From Chthoniobacteraceae bacterium (GTDB lineage: Bacteria; Verrucomicrobiota; Verrucomicrobiia; Chthoniobacterales; Chthoniobacteraceae), in assembly GCA_028293625.1 (NCBI GenBank), contig JAQGOL010000025.1, positions 418,919-482,918 of the forward strand: a stretch of 64,000 nucleotides of DNA, in the 5' to 3' direction. Shown here one piece after another: positions 52,392-61,702 of this stretch (positions within the stretch are counted from its first letter, which is position 1; each line of letters begins with the position of its first letter). The notes below the pieces were generated by a model that saw only the letters and a list, made by a program, of their open reading frames with translations, did not search any database and had not been told where the DNA came from. Made by a program: the position numbers and the translations under genes.

Positions 52392-54017
52392 ATGCAAATT
52401 CGCACCTCTACTCACAGCGTCCGCGCCATCTGCGCGGGCGCGATTCTCGGACTCTCCTACGCCGCGCTCGCCGAAGATTGGCCCTCCTGGGGCGGCAGCG
52501 ATCCGGGCCGCAACATGTACTCGCCCGCCAAAGGGATACCCACGGAGTTTAATCCCGGCAAGTTCAAGCCGAACTCCGAGGAGGTTGACCTCTCGACCAC
52601 CAAGAACGTCAAATGGGTGGCCAAGCTCGGTTCGCAGACTTACGGCAACCCGGTGGTGGCCAATGGAAAAGTCTATGTCGGCACCAATAACGCCACACCT
52701 CGGGATGAGCGTTTTAAGGACGACAAATCGATCTTGCTCACTCTGAATGAATACACGGGCGAATACCTTTGGCAGTTTGTCGTGCCCAAGCTCGCAAGCG
52801 GCAAGGTGAACGACTGGGAATACCTTGGTCTGCTCAGTTCGCCACGCGTGGACGGCGATAAGGTTTATCTTGTCACCAGCCGCTGCGAAGTAGTCTGCCT
52901 CGATGCCAATGGCCAGTCCAACGGCAACCAGGGATTCGCCGATGAAGGCCAGTATATGGTCGGACCCGGCAAGCCAAAGGTCGAAGTCACCGAGAAAGAT
53001 GCCGATATCCTTTGGAAATACGACATGATGGATGAGCTCGGCGTCTTCCCTCATAACGCCTCCAACTGCTCGGTTATCACCCTGGGCGATACGGTCTATT
53101 CCGTGACTTCCAACGGCCAGGACTGGACCCACGTCAATATTCCTTCGCCCACCTCGCCCTCCTTTATTGCCCTCAATAAAAATACCGGGGAATTGATCGG
53201 CGAGGACGACGCGCACATTGGGCCCAATATCAAGCATGGCCAATGGAGTTCGCCTTCCATCGGTGAGATCAATGGCAAAAAACAAGTCTACTTCGGCGGC
53301 GGCGACGGCATTCTTTACGCCGTTGATCCCAACCCGACGAAGGAAGATGACTCCAATTATCTCAAGAAGATCTGGTGGTTTGACTGCGTCCCACCCGAAT
53401 ACAAAGTCGATAAGGCGGGTAAACCAATCAAGTATCCCGATGCGGATGGCCCCAGCGAAATCAACGCGACCCCCGTCTTTTACAAGAACCGTGTTTATGT
53501 CCCGATCGGCCAGGATCCCGAGCACGGTGAAGGCGTTGGCCGCATGGTTTGTGTCGATGCCACCAAGACCGGCGATGTCACCAAGACCGCGCTGATCTGG
53601 GATTACAAAGGCATCCATCGCAGCATCTCCACGGTTTCCATCGACCCCGAAAGCGGCCTCCTCTTCGTTGCCGACTTCAGCGGCTTCATCCATTGCCTCG
53701 ATGCGGAAACCGGCAAGCTTTACTGGACGCACGACATGCAGGCTCACATGTGGGGCTCAACCATGGTCGCCGATGGAAAGGTCTATTGCGGCGATGAGGA
53801 CGGCGACTTTGTCACGCTCGCAGTCTCAAAAGAAAAGAAAGTGCTTCAGGAAGTGAACATGGGCGCTCCGGTCTATTCGACCCCGATCATCGCCAACGGC
53901 ACGATGTTCCTCGGCACACAAACCCATCTCTACGCCATCAGCGCCGATGCCAAGGGCGAGCAACCGGCCCCGGTCAAAGCGCAACCGAAGAAGGCGCCTG
54001 TTAAAGGCAAAAAGTAA
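52392..54017 (+). CDS. Second secreted PQQ-like beta-propeller protein
   Basis: The 541-residue protein has a signal peptide (AICAGAILGLSYAALA) then DWPSWGGSDPGRNMYSPAKG, an opening common to PQQ-type propellers. Blades include LLTLNEYTGEYLWQFVVPK, IALNKNTGELIGEDDAH, GDGILYAVDPNP and CLDAETGKLYWTHDMQAHMW. A basic tail (APVKAQPKKAPVKGKK) ends the chain. It is longer than BamB (about 390) and shorter than quinoprotein alcohol dehydrogenases with a catalytic calcium site, of which I see no trace. It lies 350 bases after the first propeller, with the repeat element between, and before the MFS gene with a paired-hairpin leader in the gap. Confidence 0.85.
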   Translation: MQIRTSTHSVRAICAGAILGLSYAALAEDWPSWGGSDPGRNMYSPAKGIPTEFNPGKFKPNSEEVDLSTTKNVKWVAKLGSQTYGNPVVANGKVYVGTNNATPRDERFKDDKSILLTLNEYTGEYLWQFVVPKLASGKVNDWEYLGLLSSPRVDGDKVYLVTSRCEVVCLDANGQSNGNQGFADEGQYMVGPGKPKVEVTEKDADILWKYDMMDELGVFPHNASNCSVITLGDTVYSVTSNGQDWTHVNIPSPTSPSFIALNKNTGELIGEDDAHIGPNIKHGQWSSPSIGEINGKKQVYFGGGDGILYAVDPNPTKEDDSNYLKKIWWFDCVPPEYKVDKAGKPIKYPDADGPSEINATPVFYKNRVYVPIGQDPEHGEGVGRMVCVDATKTGDVTKTALIWDYKGIHRSISTVSIDPESGLLFVADFSGFIHCLDAETGKLYWTHDMQAHMWGSTMVADGKVYCGDEDGDFVTLAVSKEKKVLQEVNMGAPVYSTPIIANGTMFLGTQTHLYAISADAKGEQPAPVKAQPKKAPVKGKK

Positions 54018-54020
54018 GCG

Positions 54021-54057
54021 ACTCCTTTTTGGAGTGCGGGACCCGTTCCCGCGCTCC
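54021..54057 (+). promoter_or_regulatory. Mutually exclusive hairpins between propeller and MFS genes
   Basis: ACTCC (54021-54025) can pair with GGAGT (54031-54035) across TTTTT. The same GGAGT begins an 11-bp stem (54031-54041) that pairs with TCCCGCGCTCC (54047-54057). The two structures cannot form together, and the gap is 59 bases between two genes. Confidence 0.5.
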
Positions 54058-54076
54058 AAGGTAAGAAACCAACCTC

Positions 54077-55786
54077 ATGTCCAACCCGTCCCCCACCCGC
54101 CTAACCGTCACGCAATGGCTGATTATAGCCATTGCCGCCATCGGCTTTCTCTTTGATACTTACGAGCTGCTGATGACGCCGCTGGTGGGGGTGCCGGCCA
54201 TTGCCGAACTCCTAAAGCTGCCTCCCAATCATCCTACTGTCATGGATTGGATGGGACGGATGTTATGGATCACCGCGTTATGCGGAGGGACGTTCGGGTT
54301 GTTAGGCGGCTGGCTGATCGACCGCTTCGGACGCAAGAAGATCCTGGCGGCAAGTATCTTCATGTATGCATTCTCGCCATTCGCGGCGGCGTTCGCCAGT
54401 TCACTTACTGCTTTCATCTTCTTCCGATGCACGACTTTCATCGGTGTCTGCGTGGAGTTCATCGCCGCCATTACCTGGCTGGCGGAATTGTTTCCTGACA
54501 AACGGCGCAAGGAAATCGTCCTCGGCAGCACGCAGGCGTTTGCGTCGCTCGGCGGCGTGCTCGTAACGGCGGTGAGCCTCTGGATGACCACCCACGCCAG
54601 CTCGCTTCCGCTTCTTCCCATCTCCGAAGCATTCAACCAACACGCCCCGTGGCGTTACTTGCTTATCACGGGGCTTATTCCCGCGATCCCGATCGCGTTG
54701 ATGTTGCCGTTTGTCCCCGAGTCGCAGGTCTGGCGTGAACGCCGCGCGGCCGGCACTTTAAAGCGCCCAAGCTTCGGCGCGCTCTTTTCCCCGGAACTCC
54801 GCCGCGTGACGCTCGTCACCGCGGCCCTCTCCGCCTGCGCCTATGCGGCCGCGTTTGGCGCGTTGCAGATCACCACGCGCAGCATCGTGCCTGGCCTGCC
54901 TGAACTCGCCCAGGAACGCAAGGAACTCAAACCGCTGCGCGCCGAAGCGGCCGGGTTGAATGCCCAGGTCAGCGCCATCATGCCGGCATTTGAGCAATCG
55001 CTCGCCGCCGTGCCCGGACTTGAAGAGCTGGCCGGCAAACGCGCCAAAACACGCATTGCACAACGTGCCGCGCGAAAGGCAGACAACAAAGAATTGTTAG
55101 GCAGCCTTGGAAAGCAATTTGCCGGTTACGACGCGGAACTGGATAAGCTCGCCACGCCCGAGGCGAAAAAAGTGGTGATTGACCGCGAAAAACTGCTCAA
55201 GGCGCTCGGCGACAATCGCGAGAAACAGGAGCCGTTTACCGACAACATCAGCAAGCGCGGCGATGTCGTTCAGCTCAGCCAGGAAACCGGCGGATTAACC
55301 GGCCGAATCATTCTTGCGGGGCTTTTGCTGACCGCAATCCCCCGGGGACGCATGCTGCGGCTCTTTCTTCTGCCCGGTGTGTTCCTGTTCGCGGGAACCT
55401 ATTTCCAGCTCTACCACGTAGGCGGAGCGGCTTTCGCCCTCGGCATCTTTTTCTGCGGACTGCTCGTCGTGGCCCAGTTCTCCTACTTTGGCGAATACCT
55501 GCCAAAGGTCTTCCCCGTGCATTTGCGCGGAACAGGCGGCTCCTTTGCCACCAACGTCGGAGGCCGGATGATAGGCACCTCCGCGGCGATTCTTTCCACC
55601 AACATCATCGCCCCGATGCTCAATCCGAACCCGACCTTTGACCAGTATGCCATGGCGGCCGGAATCACCGGCACAGTCGTGCTGGCGATCGCTTTCGCGC
55701 TGAGTTTTCTCCTGCCTGAACCTAAGGACGAAGAGATTGCCCAGAGCAATGCGTCGGCGCCCTCCACGGCTGACACGACCAGGTAA
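54077..55786 (+). CDS. MFS transporter with a large hydrophilic insertion
   Basis: The 569-residue protein is a major facilitator: TM1 near residue 15 with LFDTYELLMTPLVG, the sugar/metabolite-transporter motif WLIDRFGRKKILA, CVEFIAAITWLAELFPDKRR, and C-terminal GEYLPKVFPVHLRGTGGSFA and ATNVGGRMIG. Between about residues 268 and 398 the protein leaves the membrane for 130 mostly polar residues (PELAQERKELKPLRAEAAGL and on to KQEPFTDNISKRGD) that look helical and coiled-coil prone. Then the transporter resumes with two short membrane segments around 400-440. It could be a docking domain for a partner such as the adjacent propellers. It is preceded by the paired hairpins and followed after 33 bases by the adenylate-forming enzyme. 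Confidence 0.85.
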   Translation: MSNPSPTRLTVTQWLIIAIAAIGFLFDTYELLMTPLVGVPAIAELLKLPPNHPTVMDWMGRMLWITALCGGTFGLLGGWLIDRFGRKKILAASIFMYAFSPFAAAFASSLTAFIFFRCTTFIGVCVEFIAAITWLAELFPDKRRKEIVLGSTQAFASLGGVLVTAVSLWMTTHASSLPLLPISEAFNQHAPWRYLLITGLIPAIPIALMLPFVPESQVWRERRAAGTLKRPSFGALFSPELRRVTLVTAALSACAYAAAFGALQITTRSIVPGLPELAQERKELKPLRAEAAGLNAQVSAIMPAFEQSLAAVPGLEELAGKRAKTRIAQRAARKADNKELLGSLGKQFAGYDAELDKLATPEAKKVVIDREKLLKALGDNREKQEPFTDNISKRGDVVQLSQETGGLTGRIILAGLLLTAIPRGRMLRLFLLPGVFLFAGTYFQLYHVGGAAFALGIFFCGLLVVAQFSYFGEYLPKVFPVHLRGTGGSFATNVGGRMIGTSAAILSTNIIAPMLNPNPTFDQYAMAAGITGTVVLAIAFALSFLLPEPKDEEIAQSNASAPSTADTTR

Positions 55787-55819
55787 CCGTCCGCGTTTTG
55801 CCATCCTCTTTTTACGATC

Positions 55820-56881
55820 ATGACGACTCCCGAAGAAGCCCAAGCTCAACTCGATGCCCATCTCCGTGCCATGGTGGCGTGGCATTTCTCTCCCGAAACC
55901 GGATCTCCCTTCTGGCTCGACTGGGCGGCAAAACATTTCGATCCGCGGACTGAAGTTCAGACGACCGCCGACCTGCTTAAGTTCCCTCATTTTGAGGATG
56001 AATGGCTGCGCGATCTCCAACCGGAAGTCTGGGTGCCCGCCGCGTTTAAGGGGCAGCCTTTTAATATTTTTGAAACCGGCGGCACGACCGGCATGCCCAA
56101 ACAACGTATTGGCTGGAACGATTACAAAGTCGATTACAGCGAGTTTAGCGAAAAGATCAGCGACGAACATTTCCCACGCGGTGGTGCCTGGCTGATGATG
56201 GGCCCAACGGGCCCCCGCCGGTTGCGACTGGCGATCGAACATCTGGCCCATGTCCGCGGTTCGAGCTGTTACTTCATTGATCTGGATCCGCGGTTTGTAA
56301 AAAAGCTGATTTCCAACAAGCAATTTGAAGTGGCGCGCCAGTATATGGATCACGTCGTTGATCAGGCGGTGATGATTCTGAAGAACCGTAAAGTAAGCGG
56401 GCTTTTCACCACGCCTAAGCTTCTTGAGGCGCTGGCTGAGAAGATCGATATTTATGAGGCGGGCATTCGCGGCGTCTTCTGCGGTGGCACCACCATGCTT
56501 CCGCAATATGTGCGGTTCATTGTTGAGGAAGTGCTCGAAAATCGGATCGGCTTTTATCCTACCTACGGCAATACACTCATGGGTCTGGCGGCCAGTGTCC
56601 CGCTCACGCCGGAAGATAATTTCTCGATCACCTATTATGCGCCCCAACCACGGGCCATCCTGCGCGTGGTTGATTCAAAAGAGACAGATAAGACTGTCGA
56701 ATATGACACTTGGGGCCGGGTGGAGCTCACCACATTAACCCAAGAGCTCTTTATGCCGCGCTTTTTGGAACGCGACGAAGCAATCCGCCGCCGGCCCCGC
56801 GGCCCTTATGCATGGGATGGCGTGGCGGAAGTGCGCCCATTTGGTGCGATGGAAAAGACGATCGTCGAAGGCGTTTATTAG
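55820..56881 (+). CDS. Short adenylate-forming (ANL superfamily) enzyme, PaaK/LuxE-like
   Basis: The 353-residue protein contains the phosphate-binding motif of adenylate-forming enzymes as IFETGGTTGMPKQR (about residues 88-98) and the later GGTTML and YPTYGNTLMGLA (A5-like, with the usual Glu of YG-x-TE replaced by Asn-Thr). It resembles phenylacetate-CoA ligase (PaaK) or acyl-protein synthetase (LuxE) in layout but is shorter than the 430 residues of PaaK and ends before a mobile C-terminal domain with its catalytic lysine (last residues EKTIVEGVY). It may activate an acyl acid without CoA transfer or be regulatory. It is last in the propeller/MFS row. Confidence 0.8.
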   Translation: MTTPEEAQAQLDAHLRAMVAWHFSPETGSPFWLDWAAKHFDPRTEVQTTADLLKFPHFEDEWLRDLQPEVWVPAAFKGQPFNIFETGGTTGMPKQRIGWNDYKVDYSEFSEKISDEHFPRGGAWLMMGPTGPRRLRLAIEHLAHVRGSSCYFIDLDPRFVKKLISNKQFEVARQYMDHVVDQAVMILKNRKVSGLFTTPKLLEALAEKIDIYEAGIRGVFCGGTTMLPQYVRFIVEEVLENRIGFYPTYGNTLMGLAASVPLTPEDNFSITYYAPQPRAILRVVDSKETDKTVEYDTWGRVELTTLTQELFMPRFLERDEAIRRRPRGPYAWDGVAEVRPFGAMEKTIVEGVY

Positions 56882-57051
56882 GACGGCTTCGGTGGCTGTC
56901 TGATATACCGCCGCCAAAGGGAGACGGCGCCGGCGCTTGTTTCCGAACCTTTGCGGTTCGACTTGAAGTTCGAAAAAGACGCCTGAGGCGCTCAACCGCC
57001 GTTAGAAAGTTGTCGATTGCGGTCAAGTTTGGGTAAGGTGCACCGAGCGCT

Positions 57052-60000
57052 ATGGCTGATGCTCCTGACGTTCCAATCACCCCTTGCAATTCCTCGTCGC
57101 CCGAGGAGGAAAAAAAGCCGAAATGCCCGGTGGTAGGCATCGGTGCCTCGGCGGGAGGGCTTGAGGCGTTCAAGGCTTTTTTCCAGGGGATGCCGCCCAA
57201 CAGCGGGATGATCTTTGTGCTTATCCAGCATCTCTCGCTGGATTACCCAAGCATCATGGCCGAGTTGCTTTCCTCGTGCACTGCCATGCCGGTGCGGCAG
57301 GTGACCGAGGAGGTTGAACTCGAACCCGATCACGTTTATGTGATCGCACCCAACACCGTGCTTACGATCGCCGAATGCACGTTGAAAGTAACGGCTGCCG
57401 GTAATTTGACGGGGCCTCGAATGGTCATCGACCATTTCTTCCACACACTTGCCGAAGATCAGGGGGAGAATGCGGTTGGCGTGCTTCTTTCAGGCGCCGG
57501 CTCAGATGGCGCGCTTGGCCTTCAGTCTATCAAGCAGCATGGCGGCTTCACGTTGATACAAAAACTCGATACCTGCCGTTATGAGTCAATGCCGCGAGCC
57601 GCGCTCACACTCGGCATGGTCGACCATGAGTTGCCGGTGGAAGACATGCCTTCAAAGCTCATTACGTTTTTTGAATATCGCGCGGAATTGGCGGCCAAAG
57701 GCGGACCGGATGGAATTCGCGATGACGTGCTTGGGCATATCGGCCGCCTTTGCTCCCTGCTGGGTGAACGGCTTGGACACGATTTTTCCCGTTATAAACA
57801 GAATACTGTCGTGCGCCGTGTACAGCGCCGGATGAACCTGCTGCGAATCAGTCCGGCTTCCGCGTATGTGGAGTATGTCGAGCGCGATCCAAACGAAGCC
57901 GAATTGCTTTTCAAGGATATGCTCATTTCGGTGACTGAGTTTTTTCGCGACCAGGACGCATTTGAAATGCTGGCGCGCCGGGTGATTCCGCGTCTTGTCC
58001 AGGGCGAAGAGGCGAGCGGGACAATCCGCATTTGGGTGCCTGGCTGCGCAACGGGCCAGGAAGCTTATTCCCTGGCTATCCTTTTAAAAGAACAGATGAG
58101 CCGGGTAGAGACGAAGAAGCCGGTGCAGATCTTCGCCACTGACATTGATGAGGCGGCGCTCGAGGTGGCCCGGCAGGCCCGTTACTCCGATGAACTGGTC
58201 GAACAGATTTCCCGTGAACGTCTTTCCAAGTTCTTCATCCGGCGCGATGGGGCGTGGCAGCTTTCCAAGGAGGTGCGCGAAATGTGCATCTTCTCAACCC
58301 ATAACCTGATTACCGATCCGCCCTTCTCGCGCATGGACCTTGTCTCCTGCCGGAATGTGCTCATCTATTTCGATAGCAGTTTGCAGCAGAAGGTTATCCC
58401 GCTTTTTCATTACGCGCTGAAGCCGGGTGGATTTCTTTCCCTTGGTCCTTCGGAAAGCCTGGGCATTCACGCCGATGCTTTTCTTGCGATCGATAAAACT
58501 CTGCGCATCTATCAGGCTCGCGCGAGTACTGCGTGCATGGCGGTGCGATTGCCACGCATTGGCAATGGCCGATCCAACCGCATCGTCGTTGATACATCTC
58601 CACGCATGCGTGCCGCCAGCCATCGCGATGCCCGCGATGTGCATGAACGCGGCATGCTTGAATGGTATTCGCCACCAAGCATCCTGATCAATACTGACGG
58701 CGAAATCCTGCATTTCATCCGCCAGACTACTCGTTATCTGGAGCATCCGGTCGGCAACCCGACACAGAATGTATTCGAACTTGTCCGCGACGATCTCAGG
58801 GTTCCGCTGCGTGCCGCGTTGCATGAAGTCAAAGTCTCGGGCGAAGAATTTGTAAGGGAAGATCTGGAGGTTGAAACCGGTCACGAGCTGCAGCGCCTTT
58901 CACTCATCGTCCGGCCAATCAAGGAAGCAGGCGCGGAGCCTGAGCGTTTCCTGATTGTGTTCCTTGAACACGGCAAACCGCGCGTCAAAGGCGTCCCGGT
59001 TATTGCATTGGAAAACACCAACTACCGCGGATCAGACAGCGCGGTTGTCCAGGAACTGGAACGCGAACTTCGTGTCACCAAGGAGTCGTTGCAGGCGACC
59101 ATCGAGGAGCTCGAAAACTCCAATGAAGAACTCAAGTCGGGCAACGAGGAATTGGTCTCCGTTAACGAAGAATACCAGTCGGCCAATGAATCGCTTCAAA
59201 CCTCCAAAGAAGAGTTGCAGTCGCTGAATGAGGAACTTGAGACGGTTAATAACGAGCTAATCAAAAAGGTCGATGAACTCGATCGCGCCAATGTGGACAT
59301 GCAAAACTTCTTTGCTTCCACGCAGATCGCCACCCTCTTCCTCGACCCGGCGCTCCGGATTCAAAAATTCACTCCGGCGGCAACCGGGCTCTTCCACCTG
59401 ATTGAAAGCGATCTTGGGCGCCCGCTGCTCGACATCAGCGCCAGGTTCGATCGCAAACCGCTTTTCGCCGAGATCCAGCGAGTCAACGAGGGCGAACCGG
59501 CGCGGCATCTTGATGTGTCGGTTCCCGAAAAAGGGGAATGGTATATAGCGCGTGTGCTGCCTTATCGCACCTCGGAACGTGTTTCTGAAGGCGTGGTTGT
59601 CACCTTCCACGATGTGACCGAAGGCAAGCGCAACGAAGAAGCGCTTCAACGGGCAGTCAATGAGAATGAAGAGCTACATCAAATAGGACTCGCCTTTTCC
59701 GTCGAGCGCGACATTCAGCCATTGCTGCAAAAAATCACCGCCGTGGCCACGCGGCTGACCGGCGCGCAATTTGGTGCGTTCTTCTACAACACAACCGATG
59801 AGGAAGGAAACGCTTACACCCTTTACACCATCTCCGGTGTGCCAAGGGAAACATTCGACCGGTTTCCCATGCCCCGCGCAACACAGGTCTTCGCTCCGAC
59901 CTTTCATGGCGATGGACCAGTCCGCTCCGACGACATCACAAAAGACCCGCGTTACGGGAATAACAGTCCTTTCAAAGGAATGCCCGAAGGGCATCTGCCT

Positions 60001-61683
60001 GTTGTTTCTTACCTAGCCATCTCCGTCAAATCGACGACCGACGACGTCATCGGCGGCCTCTTTTTTGGGCATCAGGAAGCCGGCGTTTTTGACGCGCACT
60101 CCGAACGGATCGCCGTTGGAATTGCCGCGCAGGCGGGAGTGGCCCTTGATAACGCCAGCCTTATCGACATCCTGCGGCGCAATTCGCATGCCTTGCAGCA
60201 AAGCGAGGAGCACTTCCGGCTTCTGGCCAACGCAATGCCGCAGATCGTCTGGATCGCGCGCCCCGATGGCTCGGTCGAATACTTCAATGAACGCTGGTAC
60301 GAATTCACCGGATTCACCCGCAGCGGCAGCCAAAACGAAGTCTGGGAACCGGTCATGCATCCCGATGATCTCGCCCGCACCGTGGTCACTTGGACGCATT
60401 CACTCCAAACCGGAGAACCTTACGACATTCGTTACCGATTTCGCGATCCGCGGACTCTTGAGTATCGCTGGTTCCTTGGCCGCGCACTTCCTGTTCGCGA
60501 TGAAAGCGGTGTAATCACCAGATGGTTCGGCACCTGCACCGACATCGACGAGCTGCATCGCGCGGAAGCAGCCCTTCAGGAAGCGGCCCAACATAAAGAC
60601 GAGTTTCTGGCAATGCTTGGTCACGAGCTGCGCAACCCGCTTGCGCCGATCCAAAACGGGCTGCAAATCATGGAGTTGTCAGATACCACCCCGGAGGTCG
60701 CAACGGATCTGCGCGGGATGATGAAACGCCAGGTGCGCCATCTCACGCGCATCGTCGATGATCTCCTTGATGTTTCACGCATCTCCCGCGGCAAGATTCT
60801 TCTTAGAACCGAGTTGCTCGACTTTGTGGAAATCACCCGCGCGGCGCTTGAGGATTACAGGGGCACTATTGAAACCAACCAGTTAAGCCTCTCCACCGAT
60901 CTCCCAGGCTTTCCGTGCCTGATTGAAGGCGATCATACCCGCGTCTGTCAGATCATTAGCAATCTTATCCATAACGCGTGCAAGTTTACCGACCCGGGAG
61001 GCACGATCCACGTCCAGCTGCATCAAAGCGAGACCACCGCCGTGCTTACACTCCGCGACTCCGGCATCGGCATGTCGCGTCAAACCCTTCATCGAATCTT
61101 TGAACCTTTTGCCCAAGCGGATACGAGCCTTGATCGCTCTCGCGGCGGTTTGGGACTTGGACTTGCCCTGGTTCGCGCTCTGGTGGAGTTGCATCGAGGG
61201 ACCGTTGTTGTCGATAGCGCGGGAATCGGAGAGGGAACGATCGTAACGGTTTCCATGCCGATCGCGGCGGCAAAAAGCGCGCCGCTTCAAAAGCTGGACA
61301 TCAAGCAACCGGGCGCACCTTGTGCGATTGTCCTTGTGGAAGATAACGTCGATGCCGCGCGCACGCTTGCCCTTCTGTTGCGCCGCCGCGGCCATCAGGT
61401 CGTCACGGCCGAGAATGGCCGCGATGGAGTGGCCGCCGTACTCATGGCGCCCACCGATGTGCTTGTTTGCGACATCGGCCTCCCTGGTGAACTCGACGGC
61501 TATGAAGTGGCCCGTACTCTCCGGGCCGCCCCGGCGCACACTCCGTCTCTTATGATTGCCCTCAGCGGCTACGGTCAGGAGCAGGACCAGCGGATGGCAC
61601 TTAATGCAGGTTTTGATCTTCACCTGACAAAACCGGTCGATGTCGACGCCTTGATCACAGTGATAGCTAATCATCTGACGTGA
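57052..61683 (+). CDS. CheB-CheR-PAS-GAF-PAS histidine kinase-receiver hybrid
   Basis: The 1543-residue protein links chemotaxis-type methylation to two-component signalling. Residues about 25-195 are CheB with a full triad: S33 in GIGASAGG, H60 in LIQHLS and D152 in GAGSDG. A CheR methyltransferase covers about 215-485 (SAM motif WVPGCATGQEAYSLAIL), then a PAS (about 533-592), a long coiled coil (about 664-753, EELENSNEELKSGNEELVSV), PAS2 (753-863), GAF (876-1036), PAS3 (1050-1170), HisKA with H1191 in LAMLGHELRNPLAP, HATPase (1285-1405, N box ISNLIHNACKF, G boxes DSGIGM and GGLGLGLALV) and a receiver domain with D1474 in VCDIGLPG. No chemoreceptor gene is adjacent, so the input is unknown. 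Confidence 0.95.
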   Translation: MADAPDVPITPCNSSSPEEEKKPKCPVVGIGASAGGLEAFKAFFQGMPPNSGMIFVLIQHLSLDYPSIMAELLSSCTAMPVRQVTEEVELEPDHVYVIAPNTVLTIAECTLKVTAAGNLTGPRMVIDHFFHTLAEDQGENAVGVLLSGAGSDGALGLQSIKQHGGFTLIQKLDTCRYESMPRAALTLGMVDHELPVEDMPSKLITFFEYRAELAAKGGPDGIRDDVLGHIGRLCSLLGERLGHDFSRYKQNTVVRRVQRRMNLLRISPASAYVEYVERDPNEAELLFKDMLISVTEFFRDQDAFEMLARRVIPRLVQGEEASGTIRIWVPGCATGQEAYSLAILLKEQMSRVETKKPVQIFATDIDEAALEVARQARYSDELVEQISRERLSKFFIRRDGAWQLSKEVREMCIFSTHNLITDPPFSRMDLVSCRNVLIYFDSSLQQKVIPLFHYALKPGGFLSLGPSESLGIHADAFLAIDKTLRIYQARASTACMAVRLPRIGNGRSNRIVVDTSPRMRAASHRDARDVHERGMLEWYSPPSILINTDGEILHFIRQTTRYLEHPVGNPTQNVFELVRDDLRVPLRAALHEVKVSGEEFVREDLEVETGHELQRLSLIVRPIKEAGAEPERFLIVFLEHGKPRVKGVPVIALENTNYRGSDSAVVQELERELRVTKESLQATIEELENSNEELKSGNEELVSVNEEYQSANESLQTSKEELQSLNEELETVNNELIKKVDELDRANVDMQNFFASTQIATLFLDPALRIQKFTPAATGLFHLIESDLGRPLLDISARFDRKPLFAEIQRVNEGEPARHLDVSVPEKGEWYIARVLPYRTSERVSEGVVVTFHDVTEGKRNEEALQRAVNENEELHQIGLAFSVERDIQPLLQKITAVATRLTGAQFGAFFYNTTDEEGNAYTLYTISGVPRETFDRFPMPRATQVFAPTFHGDGPVRSDDITKDPRYGNNSPFKGMPEGHLPVVSYLAISVKSTTDDVIGGLFFGHQEAGVFDAHSERIAVGIAAQAGVALDNASLIDILRRNSHALQQSEEHFRLLANAMPQIVWIARPDGSVEYFNERWYEFTGFTRSGSQNEVWEPVMHPDDLARTVVTWTHSLQTGEPYDIRYRFRDPRTLEYRWFLGRALPVRDESGVITRWFGTCTDIDELHRAEAALQEAAQHKDEFLAMLGHELRNPLAPIQNGLQIMELSDTTPEVATDLRGMMKRQVRHLTRIVDDLLDVSRISRGKILLRTELLDFVEITRAALEDYRGTIETNQLSLSTDLPGFPCLIEGDHTRVCQIISNLIHNACKFTDPGGTIHVQLHQSETTAVLTLRDSGIGMSRQTLHRIFEPFAQADTSLDRSRGGLGLGLALVRALVELHRGTVVVDSAGIGEGTIVTVSMPIAAAKSAPLQKLDIKQPGAPCAIVLVEDNVDAARTLALLLRRRGHQVVTAENGRDGVAAVLMAPTDVLVCDIGLPGELDGYEVARTLRAAPAHTPSLMIALSGYGQEQDQRMALNAGFDLHLTKPVDVDALITVIANHLT

Positions 61684-61702
61684 TCGGCCACTCTTTCTTT
61701 CC

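Noticed and set aside
49636..54017. Methanol- or alcohol-dehydrogenase-type quinoproteins
   Set aside because: The propellers show blade repeats, but I could not find the adjacent cysteines or the calcium/Asp catalytic site of those enzymes.
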